Notes: a model not told the origin generated them from the letters alone. 64,000 nt of DNA from Candidatus Parcubacteria bacterium (GCA_023134715.1 JAGLUP010000002.1:1-64000); one strand, 5' to 3'. Positions 32,269-41,902 are shown, numbered from the stretch's first letter. Made by a program: numbers and translations.

Positions 32269-34755
32269 ATGATAAATTTTAATCCAAAACAAGCGGCTAT
32301 TTTTCAAGCAATTAAGCTGGGAAAATATTTTAAATTGGTAAAATCTTTAAAAAAGATTTTTGTCTTTGTTTTTATTATTTGTTTTGTTTTATTCGCGTAT
32401 GGTTTTTCATTTGAGGTCTTTGACAAAAATCTCCAGTCATTTCTTTTGGGGCTTTCTATTGTTTCTTTAAGTTTTATTATATGTTTTCAGATATTAGAAT
32501 GGTTCTTTAATTTAAAATTAAAAAATCCCCCAATAGAAGAAACTAATCTTGCCTCTTTCTTAAACTATGACGCGGCTGAAGCGGTTTATATGGCAATGGG
32601 TTTTAGCAAAAAAAGAAAATTGCCTCAAATTTCATCAGAAGCAATGCTTTATTTTTGTTTAAAAGGCAAAGACCCTAAAATAAACTTTATCTTTACCAGA
32701 GCAGGTTTGAACTTAAAACAAATCAGAGAAGAATTAAAAAATTATTTAAACAACCTTAAAAAAGAAAAATATCAGGAACGTTTTTCTGAAAACTTTTTAA
32801 AGGTGAAAAAGAAAATTGGAATAGGGGATATTTTAATCAGTCAAAGCCAAATTAGCCCGATTTTTAAAAAGCATCTTATTGAAACCGGGCTTAAGACCGA
32901 AGATATTGAAAATTTGGTCTGGTGGGCTGAATCATTGGAAGAGCGAATTAAAGAAAGGAAGAAATTCTGGGAATATAATAATTTAATAAAACTTGGTTCA
33001 ATCGGTTCTGATTGGGCGGCTGGCTACACTTTATCATTAGATGAATTTTCAATTGACTGGACCGAGGCGATAAAAAAACATGGTTTTAGAAAAATTATCG
33101 GACATAAAGCAGAAATTAAACAAATAGAAAGAATTTTATCTACTTCTGAAATTAATAATGTTCTTTTGGTGGGTAAACCGGGTTCAGGAAGAAAAACGCT
33201 TATCCAAGCATTGGTAATAAATAGTTTTTTAGGAACAAGTTTGCCCGCTCTTAATCATAAAAGAATAGTAGAGCTTGACCTTGCTTCTCTTATTACGGAA
33301 ACCGGTTCAATTGATGAAATGGAAAAAATCCTGGAAAAAATATTTGAAGAATCTGTTTCTGCCGGCAATGTTGTTTTAATAATTAACAATTTTGATAATT
33401 TTATAGGGCAGGATGCCCGCCCGGGAGCAATGGATATTTCCGGAGTTTTGGAACGATATCTTCATCTTCCTAATTTTCAAATTATTGCCATTACTTCTTT
33501 TGTCGGACTTCACCGTTTTATTGAACCAAATCCTTCTATTTTAAATCTATTTGAAAAAGTAGAGCTATCAGAACTTTCTGAACAAAAAGTAATCAGAATT
33601 TTAGAAGAACGAGTTTTATCTTTAGAACAAAAATATAAAAAATTCGTTACTTATCCGGCTTTAAGAGATATAGTTTCTTTAAGCGCGCGCTATATCCCTG
33701 ACATTCCTTTCCCTCAAAAAGCGATTGAACTCCTGAATGAAGCAATGATTTATGCCAGTCGTTTTCCAAAAAAACCAATTGTTACGCCGCAATATGTGAA
33801 TAAAGTTATTTCTGAAAAAACCCAAATTCCCATAGGAAAAGTAGAAATTAAAGAAAAAGAAACTTTACTTAATTTAGAAAATTTAATTCATCAAAGAATT
33901 ATTAATCAAGAAGAAGCGGTTAAAGAAGTTTCTTCCGCTTTGAGAAGAGCGCGAGCTGATATCAGAATTAAAAAGGGCCCAATGGGCAGTTTCTTGTTTT
34001 TGGGGCCGACAGGGGTAGGTAAAACCGAGACCTCAAAAGCAATAGCTGAAATTTATTTTAAAAGCGAAAAGCGAATGATTCGGCTTGATATGTCTGAATT
34101 TCAAAATATTGAAGATATTCATCGGCTTCTCGGCAATTCAACTGAAGAAGGGCTTTTAACTATGCCTGTTCGCGAAGATCCTTTTTCTTTAGTTCTATTA
34201 GATGAAATTGAAAAAGCTCATCGCAATATTTTAAACTTATTCCTGCAAGTTACTGATGAAGGGCATATTACCGATGGATTAGGCAGGAAAATTAATTTTT
34301 CCAATACTATTATTATCGCAACCTCTAACGCCGGAGCAGATATTATCTGGGAAGATATTCGGTTGGATAAAGAATTAGATATTATTAAAGAAGACCTTTT
34401 ATCTCATCTTTTTAAAGAAAAAATTTTCAGGCCGGAGTTTATTAATCGTTTTGACGCCACAGTTATTTTCAAACCGCTAACTAAAGAAAATTTAAAGGAT
34501 ATTGCTGAACTTCTTTTGGAAAAACTAAGAAAAAATTTAGCTAAAAAAGACATTGAGTTTATAGCGACAGAGCCATTGGCAAGTAAAATTGCTGAATTGG
34601 GATACAAGCCGTCTTTTGGCGCCAGGCCTATGAGAAGAGTTATTCAGGATAAAATTGAAGATGAGTTGGCTGAAGCGATTTTATCAGGAAAATTAAAAAG
34701 AGGACATAGAGTACAGGTGAACCCTCAAAATTTCTCTTTGAGTATTGATAAATAA
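32269..34755 (+). CDS. Membrane-anchored ClpC-like AAA+ ATPase
   Basis: 828 residues. Two TM helices near residues 29-75 replace the usual soluble start. First AAA+ module: Walker A GKPGSGRKT (about 301). Second: Walker A GPTGVGKT (about 578), SLVLLDEIEKAH as Walker B, and a D2-small domain (GYKPSFGARPMRRVIQDKIEDELAEAIL). The arrangement matches Clp/Hsp100 unfoldases. No tripartite ClpP-docking IGF loop was found by eye, and no clpP is in the window. Confidence 0.88.
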   Translation: MINFNPKQAAIFQAIKLGKYFKLVKSLKKIFVFVFIICFVLFAYGFSFEVFDKNLQSFLLGLSIVSLSFIICFQILEWFFNLKLKNPPIEETNLASFLNYDAAEAVYMAMGFSKKRKLPQISSEAMLYFCLKGKDPKINFIFTRAGLNLKQIREELKNYLNNLKKEKYQERFSENFLKVKKKIGIGDILISQSQISPIFKKHLIETGLKTEDIENLVWWAESLEERIKERKKFWEYNNLIKLGSIGSDWAAGYTLSLDEFSIDWTEAIKKHGFRKIIGHKAEIKQIERILSTSEINNVLLVGKPGSGRKTLIQALVINSFLGTSLPALNHKRIVELDLASLITETGSIDEMEKILEKIFEESVSAGNVVLIINNFDNFIGQDARPGAMDISGVLERYLHLPNFQIIAITSFVGLHRFIEPNPSILNLFEKVELSELSEQKVIRILEERVLSLEQKYKKFVTYPALRDIVSLSARYIPDIPFPQKAIELLNEAMIYASRFPKKPIVTPQYVNKVISEKTQIPIGKVEIKEKETLLNLENLIHQRIINQEEAVKEVSSALRRARADIRIKKGPMGSFLFLGPTGVGKTETSKAIAEIYFKSEKRMIRLDMSEFQNIEDIHRLLGNSTEEGLLTMPVREDPFSLVLLDEIEKAHRNILNLFLQVTDEGHITDGLGRKINFSNTIIIATSNAGADIIWEDIRLDKELDIIKEDLLSHLFKEKIFRPEFINRFDATVIFKPLTKENLKDIAELLLEKLRKNLAKKDIEFIATEPLASKIAELGYKPSFGARPMRRVIQDKIEDELAEAILSGKLKRGHRVQVNPQNFSLSIDK

Positions 34756-34789
34756 TCATAATTAATTTAAAATAAAATTAATATATAAA

Positions 34790-36190
34790 ATGAATAAAGC
34801 ATCTAATTTAATGCAGGAGATAGTAAGTTTATGCAAAAGAAGGGGATTTATTTTTCCTTCTTCAGAAATTTACAACGGATTCAGAAGTTGCTATGACTTT
34901 GGATCTTTAGGTGTGGAATTAAAAAACAACATTAAGCAGGCCTGGTGGAAGAATATTGTCCAAAACAGACAAGATGTGGTCGGATTAGACGCTTCTATTT
35001 TAATGTCTCCAAAGGTCTGGGAGGCGTCAGGACATCTTACTGCTGGATTTGCCGATGAACTGGTAGAATGCAAAAGCTGTCATAAACGATTTAAATTAGA
35101 CGAGCTTAAAGAGAATAAATGCCCGGAATGCAAAGGAGAACTAACTAAACCGCGAAAGTTTAATTTAATGATGAAAACATTTGTAGGGCCGGTAGAAGAT
35201 AAAGCCGCGACCACTTATCTTCGCGCTGAAACCTGCCAGGGAATTTATATCAACTTCTTGAATGTTTTAAATTCAATGCGAATGAAAATTCCTTTCGGCA
35301 TTGCCCAAATCGGCAAATCTTTTCGGAATGAGATTACACCAGGAAATTTTATCTTTCGGTTAAGAGAATTTGAGCAAATGGAAATGCAATGGTTTTGTCA
35401 TCCTCCGGCTTCCAAAACCACGCGAAACAGACGCGAAACTAAACGCGAAACAGACGCGAAAAATTGGGAACCGGATGACTGGTTCAATTATTGGAAAGAA
35501 GAACGAATGAAATGGTATTTAGATTTCGGGATTAAAAAAGAAAATTTAAGAGCCGTGGAAATTCCAGAAAAAGACAGAGCTCATTACGCTAAAAGACAAA
35601 TAGATATTGAATATAAGTTTCCTTTCGGGTGGAAAGAAGTTGAAGGAATTCATGATAGGGGGGACTGGGACTTATCTAACCATTCAAAATATAGCAAAAA
35701 AGATTTAAGTTATTTTAATGAAGCAGATAAAGAAAAATATATTCCTCATATTATTGAAACATCAGTTGGAGTAGACAGATCTCTTTTCGCTTTTTTGTGC
35801 GAAGCGTATGAAGAAGTTAAAGGCGGACGAACTAAAACCACCAAAGCGGTAAAAGAATCAGAAATGGTTTTGCGGTTAGATAAAAGATTAACCCCGATTA
35901 AAGCGAGTATTTTTCCCTTAGTGAAAAACAAGCCAGAAATTGTTAAAAAAGCAAAACAGATTTTTGATTTATTAAAACCTAATTTTATGTGCCAATACGA
36001 TGAAGCCGGTTCAATCGGCCGCCGCTATCGCCGCGCAGATGAAATTGGAGTTCCTTTTGCAATTACTATTGATTTTGACACCTTAAAGCAGGACGATGTA
36101 ACTATTCGCGACCGCGACACAATGAAGCAGGAAAGAATAAAGATTGAAAACTTAGTTGAGACCCTAAAACAAAAATTAAACAGTGAATAA
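34790..36190 (+). CDS. glyQS: Glycyl-tRNA synthetase (dimeric class II type)
   Basis: 466 residues. GFIFPSSEIYNGFRSCYDFGSLGVELKNNI at the start, the zinc knuckle CKSCHKRF...CPEC (about 94-115), motif 2 FRNEITPGNFIFRLREFEQMEMQ, motif 3 region ETSVGVDRSLFAFL and an anticodon-binding domain (KASIFPLVKNKP). Charges tRNA-Gly. An unusual insert (KTTRNRRETKRETDA) is encoded by four ACGCGAAA repeats at 35420-35462. Confidence 0.95.
   Translation: MNKASNLMQEIVSLCKRRGFIFPSSEIYNGFRSCYDFGSLGVELKNNIKQAWWKNIVQNRQDVVGLDASILMSPKVWEASGHLTAGFADELVECKSCHKRFKLDELKENKCPECKGELTKPRKFNLMMKTFVGPVEDKAATTYLRAETCQGIYINFLNVLNSMRMKIPFGIAQIGKSFRNEITPGNFIFRLREFEQMEMQWFCHPPASKTTRNRRETKRETDAKNWEPDDWFNYWKEERMKWYLDFGIKKENLRAVEIPEKDRAHYAKRQIDIEYKFPFGWKEVEGIHDRGDWDLSNHSKYSKKDLSYFNEADKEKYIPHIIETSVGVDRSLFAFLCEAYEEVKGGRTKTTKAVKESEMVLRLDKRLTPIKASIFPLVKNKPEIVKKAKQIFDLLKPNFMCQYDEAGSIGRRYRRADEIGVPFAITIDFDTLKQDDVTIRDRDTMKQERIKIENLVETLKQKLNSE
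35420..35462 (+). repeat. ACGCGAAA tandem repeat inside glyQS
   Basis: Four ACGCGAAA units spaced by CAG, CTAA and CAG. It keeps the frame and encodes the R/E/T-rich insert. Confidence 0.8.
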
Positions 36191-36197
36191 GTGGGGG

Positions 36198-36225
36198 TTG
36201 ACATAACTATTAGATAAGCTAAAAT
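36198..36225 (+). promoter_or_regulatory. Promoter of the coiled-coil gene
   Basis: TTGACA (36198-36203) and TAAAAT (36220-36225), 16-base spacer, seven bases after the glyQS stop. Confidence 0.65.
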
Positions 36226-36257
36226 ATAATTAGATAAAAAATATTTACCTAAAAAAT

Positions 36258-36596
36258 ATGAATGAAGAATTAATAAAAGACATAGAGAAACTTTTAGATA
36301 GTCAGACTAAAAAAAATGAAGAGCTTTTAAATGAGCAGACCAAAACAATCGATGAAAGATTGAAAAAAAATGAAGAGCTTTTAAATGAGCAGACCATAGT
36401 AATTCTTTCGGCTGTGGATGAAAAATTAAAGAAAAGCGAAGAAAGAATTAATAAAAAGATTGAAGAATTAATCACAACGATTGATGGATTTGTAAAACGT
36501 CTTTCTGATACAGACCAGGAATTTACTTTTATGAAAGAAGATGTAAATAGAATTAAACAAGTTCTCAAAGAAAAACTCGGCGTAGATTTAACTTAA
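36258..36596 (+). CDS. Small coiled-coil protein with tandem repeat
   Basis: 112 residues. KKNEELLNEQT occurs twice and the whole protein is heptad-like (KKSEERINKKIEELITTIDGFVKRL). The C-terminus (EFTFMKEDVNRIKQVLKEKLGVDL) resembles the ends of small coiled-coil proteins common in CPR and Archaea. No enzyme domain. Its own promoter and terminator make it monocistronic. Confidence 0.7.
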   Translation: MNEELIKDIEKLLDSQTKKNEELLNEQTKTIDERLKKNEELLNEQTIVILSAVDEKLKKSEERINKKIEELITTIDGFVKRLSDTDQEFTFMKEDVNRIKQVLKEKLGVDLT

Positions 36597-36625
36597 TCCC
36601 GCGCAATAGTAATCAATAATTTAAT

Positions 36626-36650
36626 CTCCCGACTTGTCGGGGGTTTTTTA
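36626..36650 (+). terminator. Intrinsic terminator
   Basis: CCCGAC/GTCGGG with TT loop, followed by six T. Confidence 0.9.
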
Positions 36651-36696
36651 TTTTTTGAATTATGTGATATTATTATAAGCAATTATAAGCAAACTT

Positions 36697-38430
36697 ATGG
36701 AAATTTTAGAGGATATAAAAATTATTTGGGAATATCTCAGAAAGTATAAAAAAGAGGTTAAGAAAACCGCTGTTTTAGCTGTGGTTCTTTCAGTAATAAC
36801 CGCTTTTATACCATATATTTACGGCCGCTTAGTGGATATAGTTTCTACCGAACCATCTCCTGATTTTCTTATTTTATCTTTATTGGGAATTTGGATTTTG
36901 ATGAGTTTATGTTCAGCTATTTTTAAAAAAATCGTTTGCACAAGGGGTAATTTTATTTCTGCCGATATTCTTGCTGATTTTATATACGAAAAAGCAAGCC
37001 ACATTATAAATCTTCCCTCGGATTTTCACCGGGAAAAAAGAAGCGGCGAACTTCTTTCAAAAATTAACAGAGCGAGCGAGCTTTTGCGACTGATTATTAG
37101 CGATGTTGTCTTTTGGATTCTTCCTCAATTTCTAACTGTTTTTATGGGAATTTTAATTTTATTTTTCATAGATCCACGGCTGTCTTTGGGGGTTTTGCTT
37201 GTTTTCTTTTTTTCAATAACGATTACTCTTTATAAAACACCTCCTGTTTTAAAAGCAGAGAAAACATTAAATAAAAACTTTAATAAAAGTTTAGGAATTT
37301 TAAATGATTCTTTTTTAAATATTCAGACAATAAAATCCTGCGCAGCAGAAAATTTTCAAAAAAAGAAAATTAAAAACATTTACCAAAAAGAGCTAACTTC
37401 AGATTTTAAAAAAATTTTTGGTCTTTGGGATGAAACTATTTTATTTCAAGAAATTATTTTTTCTCTAGGCTTTGTTGTAATTTTTGGATATGCTATTTAT
37501 CTTTTAAAAATTGGAGAGATTTCAACAGGAAAGTTAATAATGTTTCTGGGTTATTTCAATCTTACTCAAGCCCCGCTAAGATCTCTTCTTTGGCTGTGGC
37601 TTTCCTTTCAAAAAGGACTGACTACAATTAAAGAAGCAAGAAAGCTTTTAAAAATAAAACCTGAAAATTATAATGCAAAAGGCAAAACTTTGGAAAAAGT
37701 TGATGGAAAAGTTGAATTTAAAAATATAGGTTTTAGATATCCGGGCAAGACATTGGTTTTAGATAATATAAGCTTTGAAGTTTTGCCGGGCGAAAAAATT
37801 GCTATTGTCGGCGGAAGCGGCGAAGGAAAAACAACCATGGTGGATTTGCTTTCTCTTTATTTTATTCCGGCGAAAGGAAAAATTTTAATTGACGGCATAG
37901 ATATTAAAAAATTTAATCTTCAATTTTTAAGAAATATGATTGCCTATGTTCCTCAGGAAATAATGCTTTTTAACGATACAATTAAAAATAATATCTTATA
38001 CGGAAAACCAAAGGCAGAAGATAAGGAAATTATACAGGCGGCAAAAGCCGCTAACATTCATAATTTTATTAAATCCCTGCCCAAAAAATATGATACTTTA
38101 GTCGGAGAGCGGGGGATTAAGCTTTCCACCGGACAAAAACAGCGATTAGCCATTGCCCGGGCTTTAATCCGCGACCCTAAAATTTTAATTTTAGACGAAG
38201 CAACTTCTTCTTTAGACACTGAATCAGAAAAACTTATTCAGGAGGCATTAGAACGATTGATAAAAAACAAAACAACTTTTATAGTCGCGCATCGCTTAAG
38301 CACAGTGAAAGAAGCGGATAAAATTTTAGTATTGGAAAAGGGAAAAATTATTGAGCAGGGGACTCACAATCAATTAATCAAGAAAAAAGGCGCTTATTTC
38401 AAATTTTACTCCCTCCAGTTTAAAAAATAA
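36697..38430 (+). CDS. ABC exporter (TM domain fused to ATPase)
   Basis: 577 residues. Six TM helices (residues about 20-310), then the nucleotide-binding domain with Walker A VGGSGEGKTT, signature LSTGQKQRLAIARA, Walker B ILILDEATSSLD and H-loop VAHRLST. This is a half-size exporter of the MsbA/lipid or peptide export type; substrate cannot be told. Six bases separate it from the CYTH gene. Confidence 0.92.
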   Translation: MEILEDIKIIWEYLRKYKKEVKKTAVLAVVLSVITAFIPYIYGRLVDIVSTEPSPDFLILSLLGIWILMSLCSAIFKKIVCTRGNFISADILADFIYEKASHIINLPSDFHREKRSGELLSKINRASELLRLIISDVVFWILPQFLTVFMGILILFFIDPRLSLGVLLVFFFSITITLYKTPPVLKAEKTLNKNFNKSLGILNDSFLNIQTIKSCAAENFQKKKIKNIYQKELTSDFKKIFGLWDETILFQEIIFSLGFVVIFGYAIYLLKIGEISTGKLIMFLGYFNLTQAPLRSLLWLWLSFQKGLTTIKEARKLLKIKPENYNAKGKTLEKVDGKVEFKNIGFRYPGKTLVLDNISFEVLPGEKIAIVGGSGEGKTTMVDLLSLYFIPAKGKILIDGIDIKKFNLQFLRNMIAYVPQEIMLFNDTIKNNILYGKPKAEDKEIIQAAKAANIHNFIKSLPKKYDTLVGERGIKLSTGQKQRLAIARALIRDPKILILDEATSSLDTESEKLIQEALERLIKNKTTFIVAHRLSTVKEADKILVLEKGKIIEQGTHNQLIKKKGAYFKFYSLQFKK

Positions 38431-38435
38431 AAACA

Positions 38436-39002
38436 ATGAAAGAAATAGAGATATTAGTTCAAGTTTTAGAAAAAATAGATACAGCGAAGAAAAAATTAAA
38501 CGATTCGCTCAAATATATTGGCGATAAAGATATTATAGATTTTTATTTCTATAATCCTTTAAAGTATAAAATAGATCCAAGCGATGAGCATCCTCTTAAA
38601 GAGATAATCAGAGTTAGAAAAGCGAACAATAAGTCCTTTATCACATATAAAAAGAACAAGTTTGATGAAAAAGGAAATTGGCTTTACTCTGACGAAGAAG
38701 AAGTTGAAGTAAGTAATTCTCAATCAGCAATTAAAATAATAAAAAAATTAGGATTTAAAGCCCTAATAGAAGTGAAAAACACTAAATCAGTATTTGTAAA
38801 TGATAAATATGAAGTTGTTTTAGAAAAAGTAAAAGATTTAGGTTATTTCCTGGAAGTTGAAATCAGAAATCCAACTAAGGATATAAATGTTGAAAGCGCT
38901 AAAAACGGCATTCGGCAATTTATAAAAGATTTAAACATTAAGGTCGGGAAAGAATTAAACATTGGCAAGCCTGAGCTAATGTTAAAGAAAAAATTAATTT
39001 GA
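38436..39002 (+). CDS. CYTH-domain protein (class IV cyclase/triphosphatase-like)
   Basis: 188 residues starting with EIEILVQV (an ExExx-type strand) and RVRKANNKSFITYKKN, then EVEVSNSQSAIKIIKKLGFKALIEVKNTKSVF and FLEVEIRNPT. Alternating Glu/Arg/Lys lining the tunnel is typical of CYTH enzymes acting on triphosphates. Reaction not assigned. The stop codon is directly followed by a decayed gene-end repeat (39003). Confidence 0.85.
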   Translation: MKEIEILVQVLEKIDTAKKKLNDSLKYIGDKDIIDFYFYNPLKYKIDPSDEHPLKEIIRVRKANNKSFITYKKNKFDEKGNWLYSDEEEVEVSNSQSAIKIIKKLGFKALIEVKNTKSVFVNDKYEVVLEKVKDLGYFLEVEIRNPTKDINVESAKNGIRQFIKDLNIKVGKELNIGKPELMLKKKLI

Positions 39003-39066
39003 TTGACAATTTGAGAAAAGTTTGAAAAAATAGGCTAACAAGGAAAATTATTAGAATTCTAAAAAA
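39003..39066 (+). repeat. Gene 3'-end repeat E, copy 1 (decayed)
   Basis: Reads D-N-L-R-K-V-stop-K-N-R-L-T-R-K-I-I-R-I-L-K-K-stop. The same peptide pattern is intact in copies at 40304 and 41739. Nucleotide identity to copy 2 is high over about 60 bases, with one TGG to TGA change. Confidence 0.7.
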
Positions 39067-39072
39067 ATAAAT

Positions 39073-40101
39073 ATGAATTTAAAACAAAAAATTCTTACGG
39101 GAATGCGTCCAACGGGTCTCTTGCATTTAGGACATTATGTTGGAGCTTTAGAAAATTGGATTAAACTACAAGACGACTATGAATGTTATTTTCTTATTTC
39201 CGACTATCAAGCACTCGGTGATCATGTAAATGAGATAGAAAAAATTAGAAAATCAGTAATTGATATGGTTCTAGATTGGATGTCGGTAGGACTTGATCCA
39301 AAAAAATCAGTATTTATTGTGCAAAGTTATGTTCCAGAACATGCTGAATTGGCTTTATTATTAAGTATGATTATTCCTATTGCATATATTGAACGAAATC
39401 CAACATTAAAAACAGAAATGAATCAATTAAGCAAAAAAGATATTTCACTAGGATTTTTTAATTACCCAGCAAGCCAAGTGGCAGATATCCTACTTCCAAA
39501 AGCTCATCTTGTTCCTGTCGGCGAAGACCAAATTCCACACATTGAACTTACGCGACAAATAGCAAGAAAATTTAATAAATTATACAAAGACATTTTTCCT
39601 ATACCAGAGCCTCTTGTTGGACGTATTTCTAGATTAGTTGGCACTGATGGAAAAGCTAAAATGAGTAAAAGTTTGGGAAACTGTATTTATCTATCTGATT
39701 CAAAGGAAACCGTTGAAAAAAAAGTAATGAAAATGTATACAGACCCAAAACGAATTCATGCCACGAGTCCAGGACATGTAAAAAATAATCCCGTTTTCAT
39801 TTATCTTGATGCGTTTCATAAAGATATAAAACAACTTGAAGAGCTTAAAATAAAATATAAAAAAGGAACAATTGGCGATGTAGAAGTAAAAAAAATCCTT
39901 ATAAAAACATTAAATGATTTTCTTGACCCAATTCGCAAACGAAGAATTTATTATAATGCTCACCCAGAAAAAGTTAAAGAAGCTATTGTCCAAGGAACAT
40001 TACGAGCGAAAGATATAGCAAGAGAGACAATGAAAGAAGTAAGAAAAGCTATGAAAATTACTAATTACGAAGATGTTGTTATAAGAGCAACCAACCTGTA
40101 G
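39073..40101 (+). CDS. trpS: Tryptophanyl-tRNA synthetase
   Basis: 342 residues. Class I signatures: GMRPTGLLHLGHYVGALENW (HIGH) and GKAKMSKSLGN (KMSKS), plus VPVGEDQIPHIELTRQIARKFN. Charges tRNA-Trp; a tRNA-Trp gene is at 5909. It lies between two copies of a gene-end repeat, so it may be an acquired or auxiliary synthetase. Whether another trpS exists elsewhere cannot be seen. Confidence 0.95.
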   Translation: MNLKQKILTGMRPTGLLHLGHYVGALENWIKLQDDYECYFLISDYQALGDHVNEIEKIRKSVIDMVLDWMSVGLDPKKSVFIVQSYVPEHAELALLLSMIIPIAYIERNPTLKTEMNQLSKKDISLGFFNYPASQVADILLPKAHLVPVGEDQIPHIELTRQIARKFNKLYKDIFPIPEPLVGRISRLVGTDGKAKMSKSLGNCIYLSDSKETVEKKVMKMYTDPKRIHATSPGHVKNNPVFIYLDAFHKDIKQLEELKIKYKKGTIGDVEVKKILIKTLNDFLDPIRKRRIYYNAHPEKVKEAIVQGTLRAKDIARETMKEVRKAMKITNYEDVVIRATNL

Positions 40102-40303
40102 CATAAACCCTGTCTCGGCAGGCAACGGAATTAGAAAGGAATCGCAATCCAAGTAAAATTCCGGGTGGGATTTTGTTCATTATAAATTTGATAATTTATA
40201 TAAGCGACCCAGCAAGTCCTAAAACTGCTCTTTTTTGTTTGAAAAAATTTGCATTCGTTCCTGTAGCTAAGCTACAGGAAAAGCTACAGGAAAATATATT
40301 TGT

Positions 40304-40464
40304 TGACAATTTGGGGAAAGTTTGGGAAAATAGGGGAATGAGGAAGATTATTAGAATTCTAACTAAAATGGAGGAAAATTTTAATTTAAAGCTTTAACAG
40401 AAAAGCCCAACATTTGATGTTGGGCTTTTAATTAAAGGACGGTTCGTTTGTTTAAGAACTATTT
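40304..40464 (+). repeat. Gene 3'-end repeat E, copy 2, with terminator
   Basis: Contains codons for DNLGKVWENRGMRKIIRIL and TKMEENFNLKL, a stop, then terminator AAAAGCCCAACAT/ATGTTGGGCTTTT (40401-40429) and GGACGGTTCGTTTGTTTAAG. Almost identical to 41739-41902. The sequence before it (40102-40303) holds no intact gene; it has a palindrome TTCCTGTAGCT/AGCTACAGGAA (40258-40280) and looks like degraded coding sequence. Confidence 0.85.
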
Positions 40465-40509
40465 TTGTAGTAAAATCAGAATAAAAAATTAGTTAAAGCA
40501 AAACAAACT

Positions 40510-41700
40510 ATGAGAGATGTTATTATTGTAGGGGCGGGTCCGGCTGGAACCTCAACTGCTACTTTTTTGGGAAAAAAGGGGTATGATGTTTTACTTTTGG
40601 AAAAAGAAAAATTTCCTCGGGATAAAATTTGCGGTGATGGCATAGGACCTACTTCATTGAAGTATTTAAAAGAAATGGGGATTTACGATGAATTATTTAA
40701 AGAATTTCAGATTATCAATTCTGCGCTTCTTTCTTCACCATCTGGAAATGAAGTTAATGTAAAAATACCAGGTAGTAAGGCGTTAATAATCCCTCGTAAA
40801 AAATTAGATTATATTTTAGTTAAACATTCGGTCAAATCTGGAGTAGAATTAATTGAAAAATTTGAAGTTAAAGAGCCCCTAGTAGAAAATGATAAAATTA
40901 TTGGAATAAAAGGAATATATAGAAATAAAGAAGAGATTATTAAATCTAAAATTGTTGTTGCGGCTGATGGAACCCACTCAATTATTGGTAAAAGATTAAC
41001 TGAAAAAGGACGAAAGTCAAAAAACAGATATTCAGCTATTGCTATAAGGACTTATTTTGATAATGTTGAAGATCTAAAAGATTGCGCAGAAATACATTAT
41101 GAAAAATCTATTCTTCCAGGTTACGGCTGGATATTTCCAATAAATGAAACTTCAGCCAATGTAGGGATAGCAATGAATTATAAACGTTATAAAAAACAAA
41201 ATAAAACAATAATCCAATTATTTTATGATTTCATTAATAACAATGAATACGCTAAAAGAAAATTAAAAAATGCAAAAATGAGACAGCCCTTAAGTGGATG
41301 GATGCTTTCCTATGATGCTCACTTAAATAAAAAATATCATTCTGGAGTTCTTTTTGTTGGAGATGCCGCTTCTCTTGTTGATCCCTTATCTGGGGAAGGA
41401 ATAGCTAATGCTTTATTGAGCGGCAAATTAGCTGCTCAAGCCATAGATTCAACTCTAAAAACGAATGATTTTTCTTGTCTTGAAAACTACCCTAAGCAAT
41501 GGAATAAATCAATGAACCCAAACCTTAATGCGGGTTTATTATTAGAATATATAATGTCTTATCCTTTTATAATCAACCGTTTTATTAAAAAAGCTACCCG
41601 AGATGAAGGATTGGCCCAAATCTTAGCCAGTTGTATTGCCGGCACTTTTCCTAAAACAAAAATGTTCTCGTTTAATGCAATAAGAAGAATAATATTTTAA
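40510..41700 (+). CDS. FAD-dependent geranylgeranyl-reductase-family oxidoreductase
   Basis: 396 residues. Rossmann FAD motif IIVGAGPAGTSTATFLGKKG, EKEKFPRDKICGDGIGPTSL, VVAADGTHSIIGK and the second FAD motif FVGDAASLVDPLSGEGIANAL mark the GGR/digeranylgeranylglycerophospholipid reductase family, which reduces isoprenoid double bonds. The PYxFPK-like region is not obvious, so other flavin monooxygenase-like reactions are possible. It is bracketed by repeat E and precedes a terpene-synthase-like gene. Confidence 0.85.
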   Translation: MRDVIIVGAGPAGTSTATFLGKKGYDVLLLEKEKFPRDKICGDGIGPTSLKYLKEMGIYDELFKEFQIINSALLSSPSGNEVNVKIPGSKALIIPRKKLDYILVKHSVKSGVELIEKFEVKEPLVENDKIIGIKGIYRNKEEIIKSKIVVAADGTHSIIGKRLTEKGRKSKNRYSAIAIRTYFDNVEDLKDCAEIHYEKSILPGYGWIFPINETSANVGIAMNYKRYKKQNKTIIQLFYDFINNNEYAKRKLKNAKMRQPLSGWMLSYDAHLNKKYHSGVLFVGDAASLVDPLSGEGIANALLSGKLAAQAIDSTLKTNDFSCLENYPKQWNKSMNPNLNAGLLLEYIMSYPFIINRFIKKATRDEGLAQILASCIAGTFPKTKMFSFNAIRRIIF

Positions 41701-41738
41701 AAAAAATTAAATATTCATCATTCACTATAAAGAATTTC

Positions 41739-41902
41739 ATTGACAATAGAGCAAAAGTTTGGGAAAATAGGGGAATGAGGAAGATTATTAGAATTCTAAC
41801 TAAAATGGAGGAAAATTTTAATTTAAAGCTTTAAACAGAAAAGCCCAACATTTGATGTTGGGCTTTTAATTAAAGGACGGTCCGTTTGTTTAAGAACTAT
41901 TT
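41739..41902 (+). repeat. Gene 3'-end repeat E, copy 3, with terminator
   Basis: Same content as copy 2, with one inserted A after the stop region and a single C/T change near the end. Its terminator (41839-41867) would end the oxidoreductase transcript. Confidence 0.85.

Noticed and set aside
40173-40397. 74-residue frame with TTG start
   Set aside because: Its end is the repeat E fragment found three times and its beginning lacks a ribosome site; it is treated as degraded gene-end sequence.
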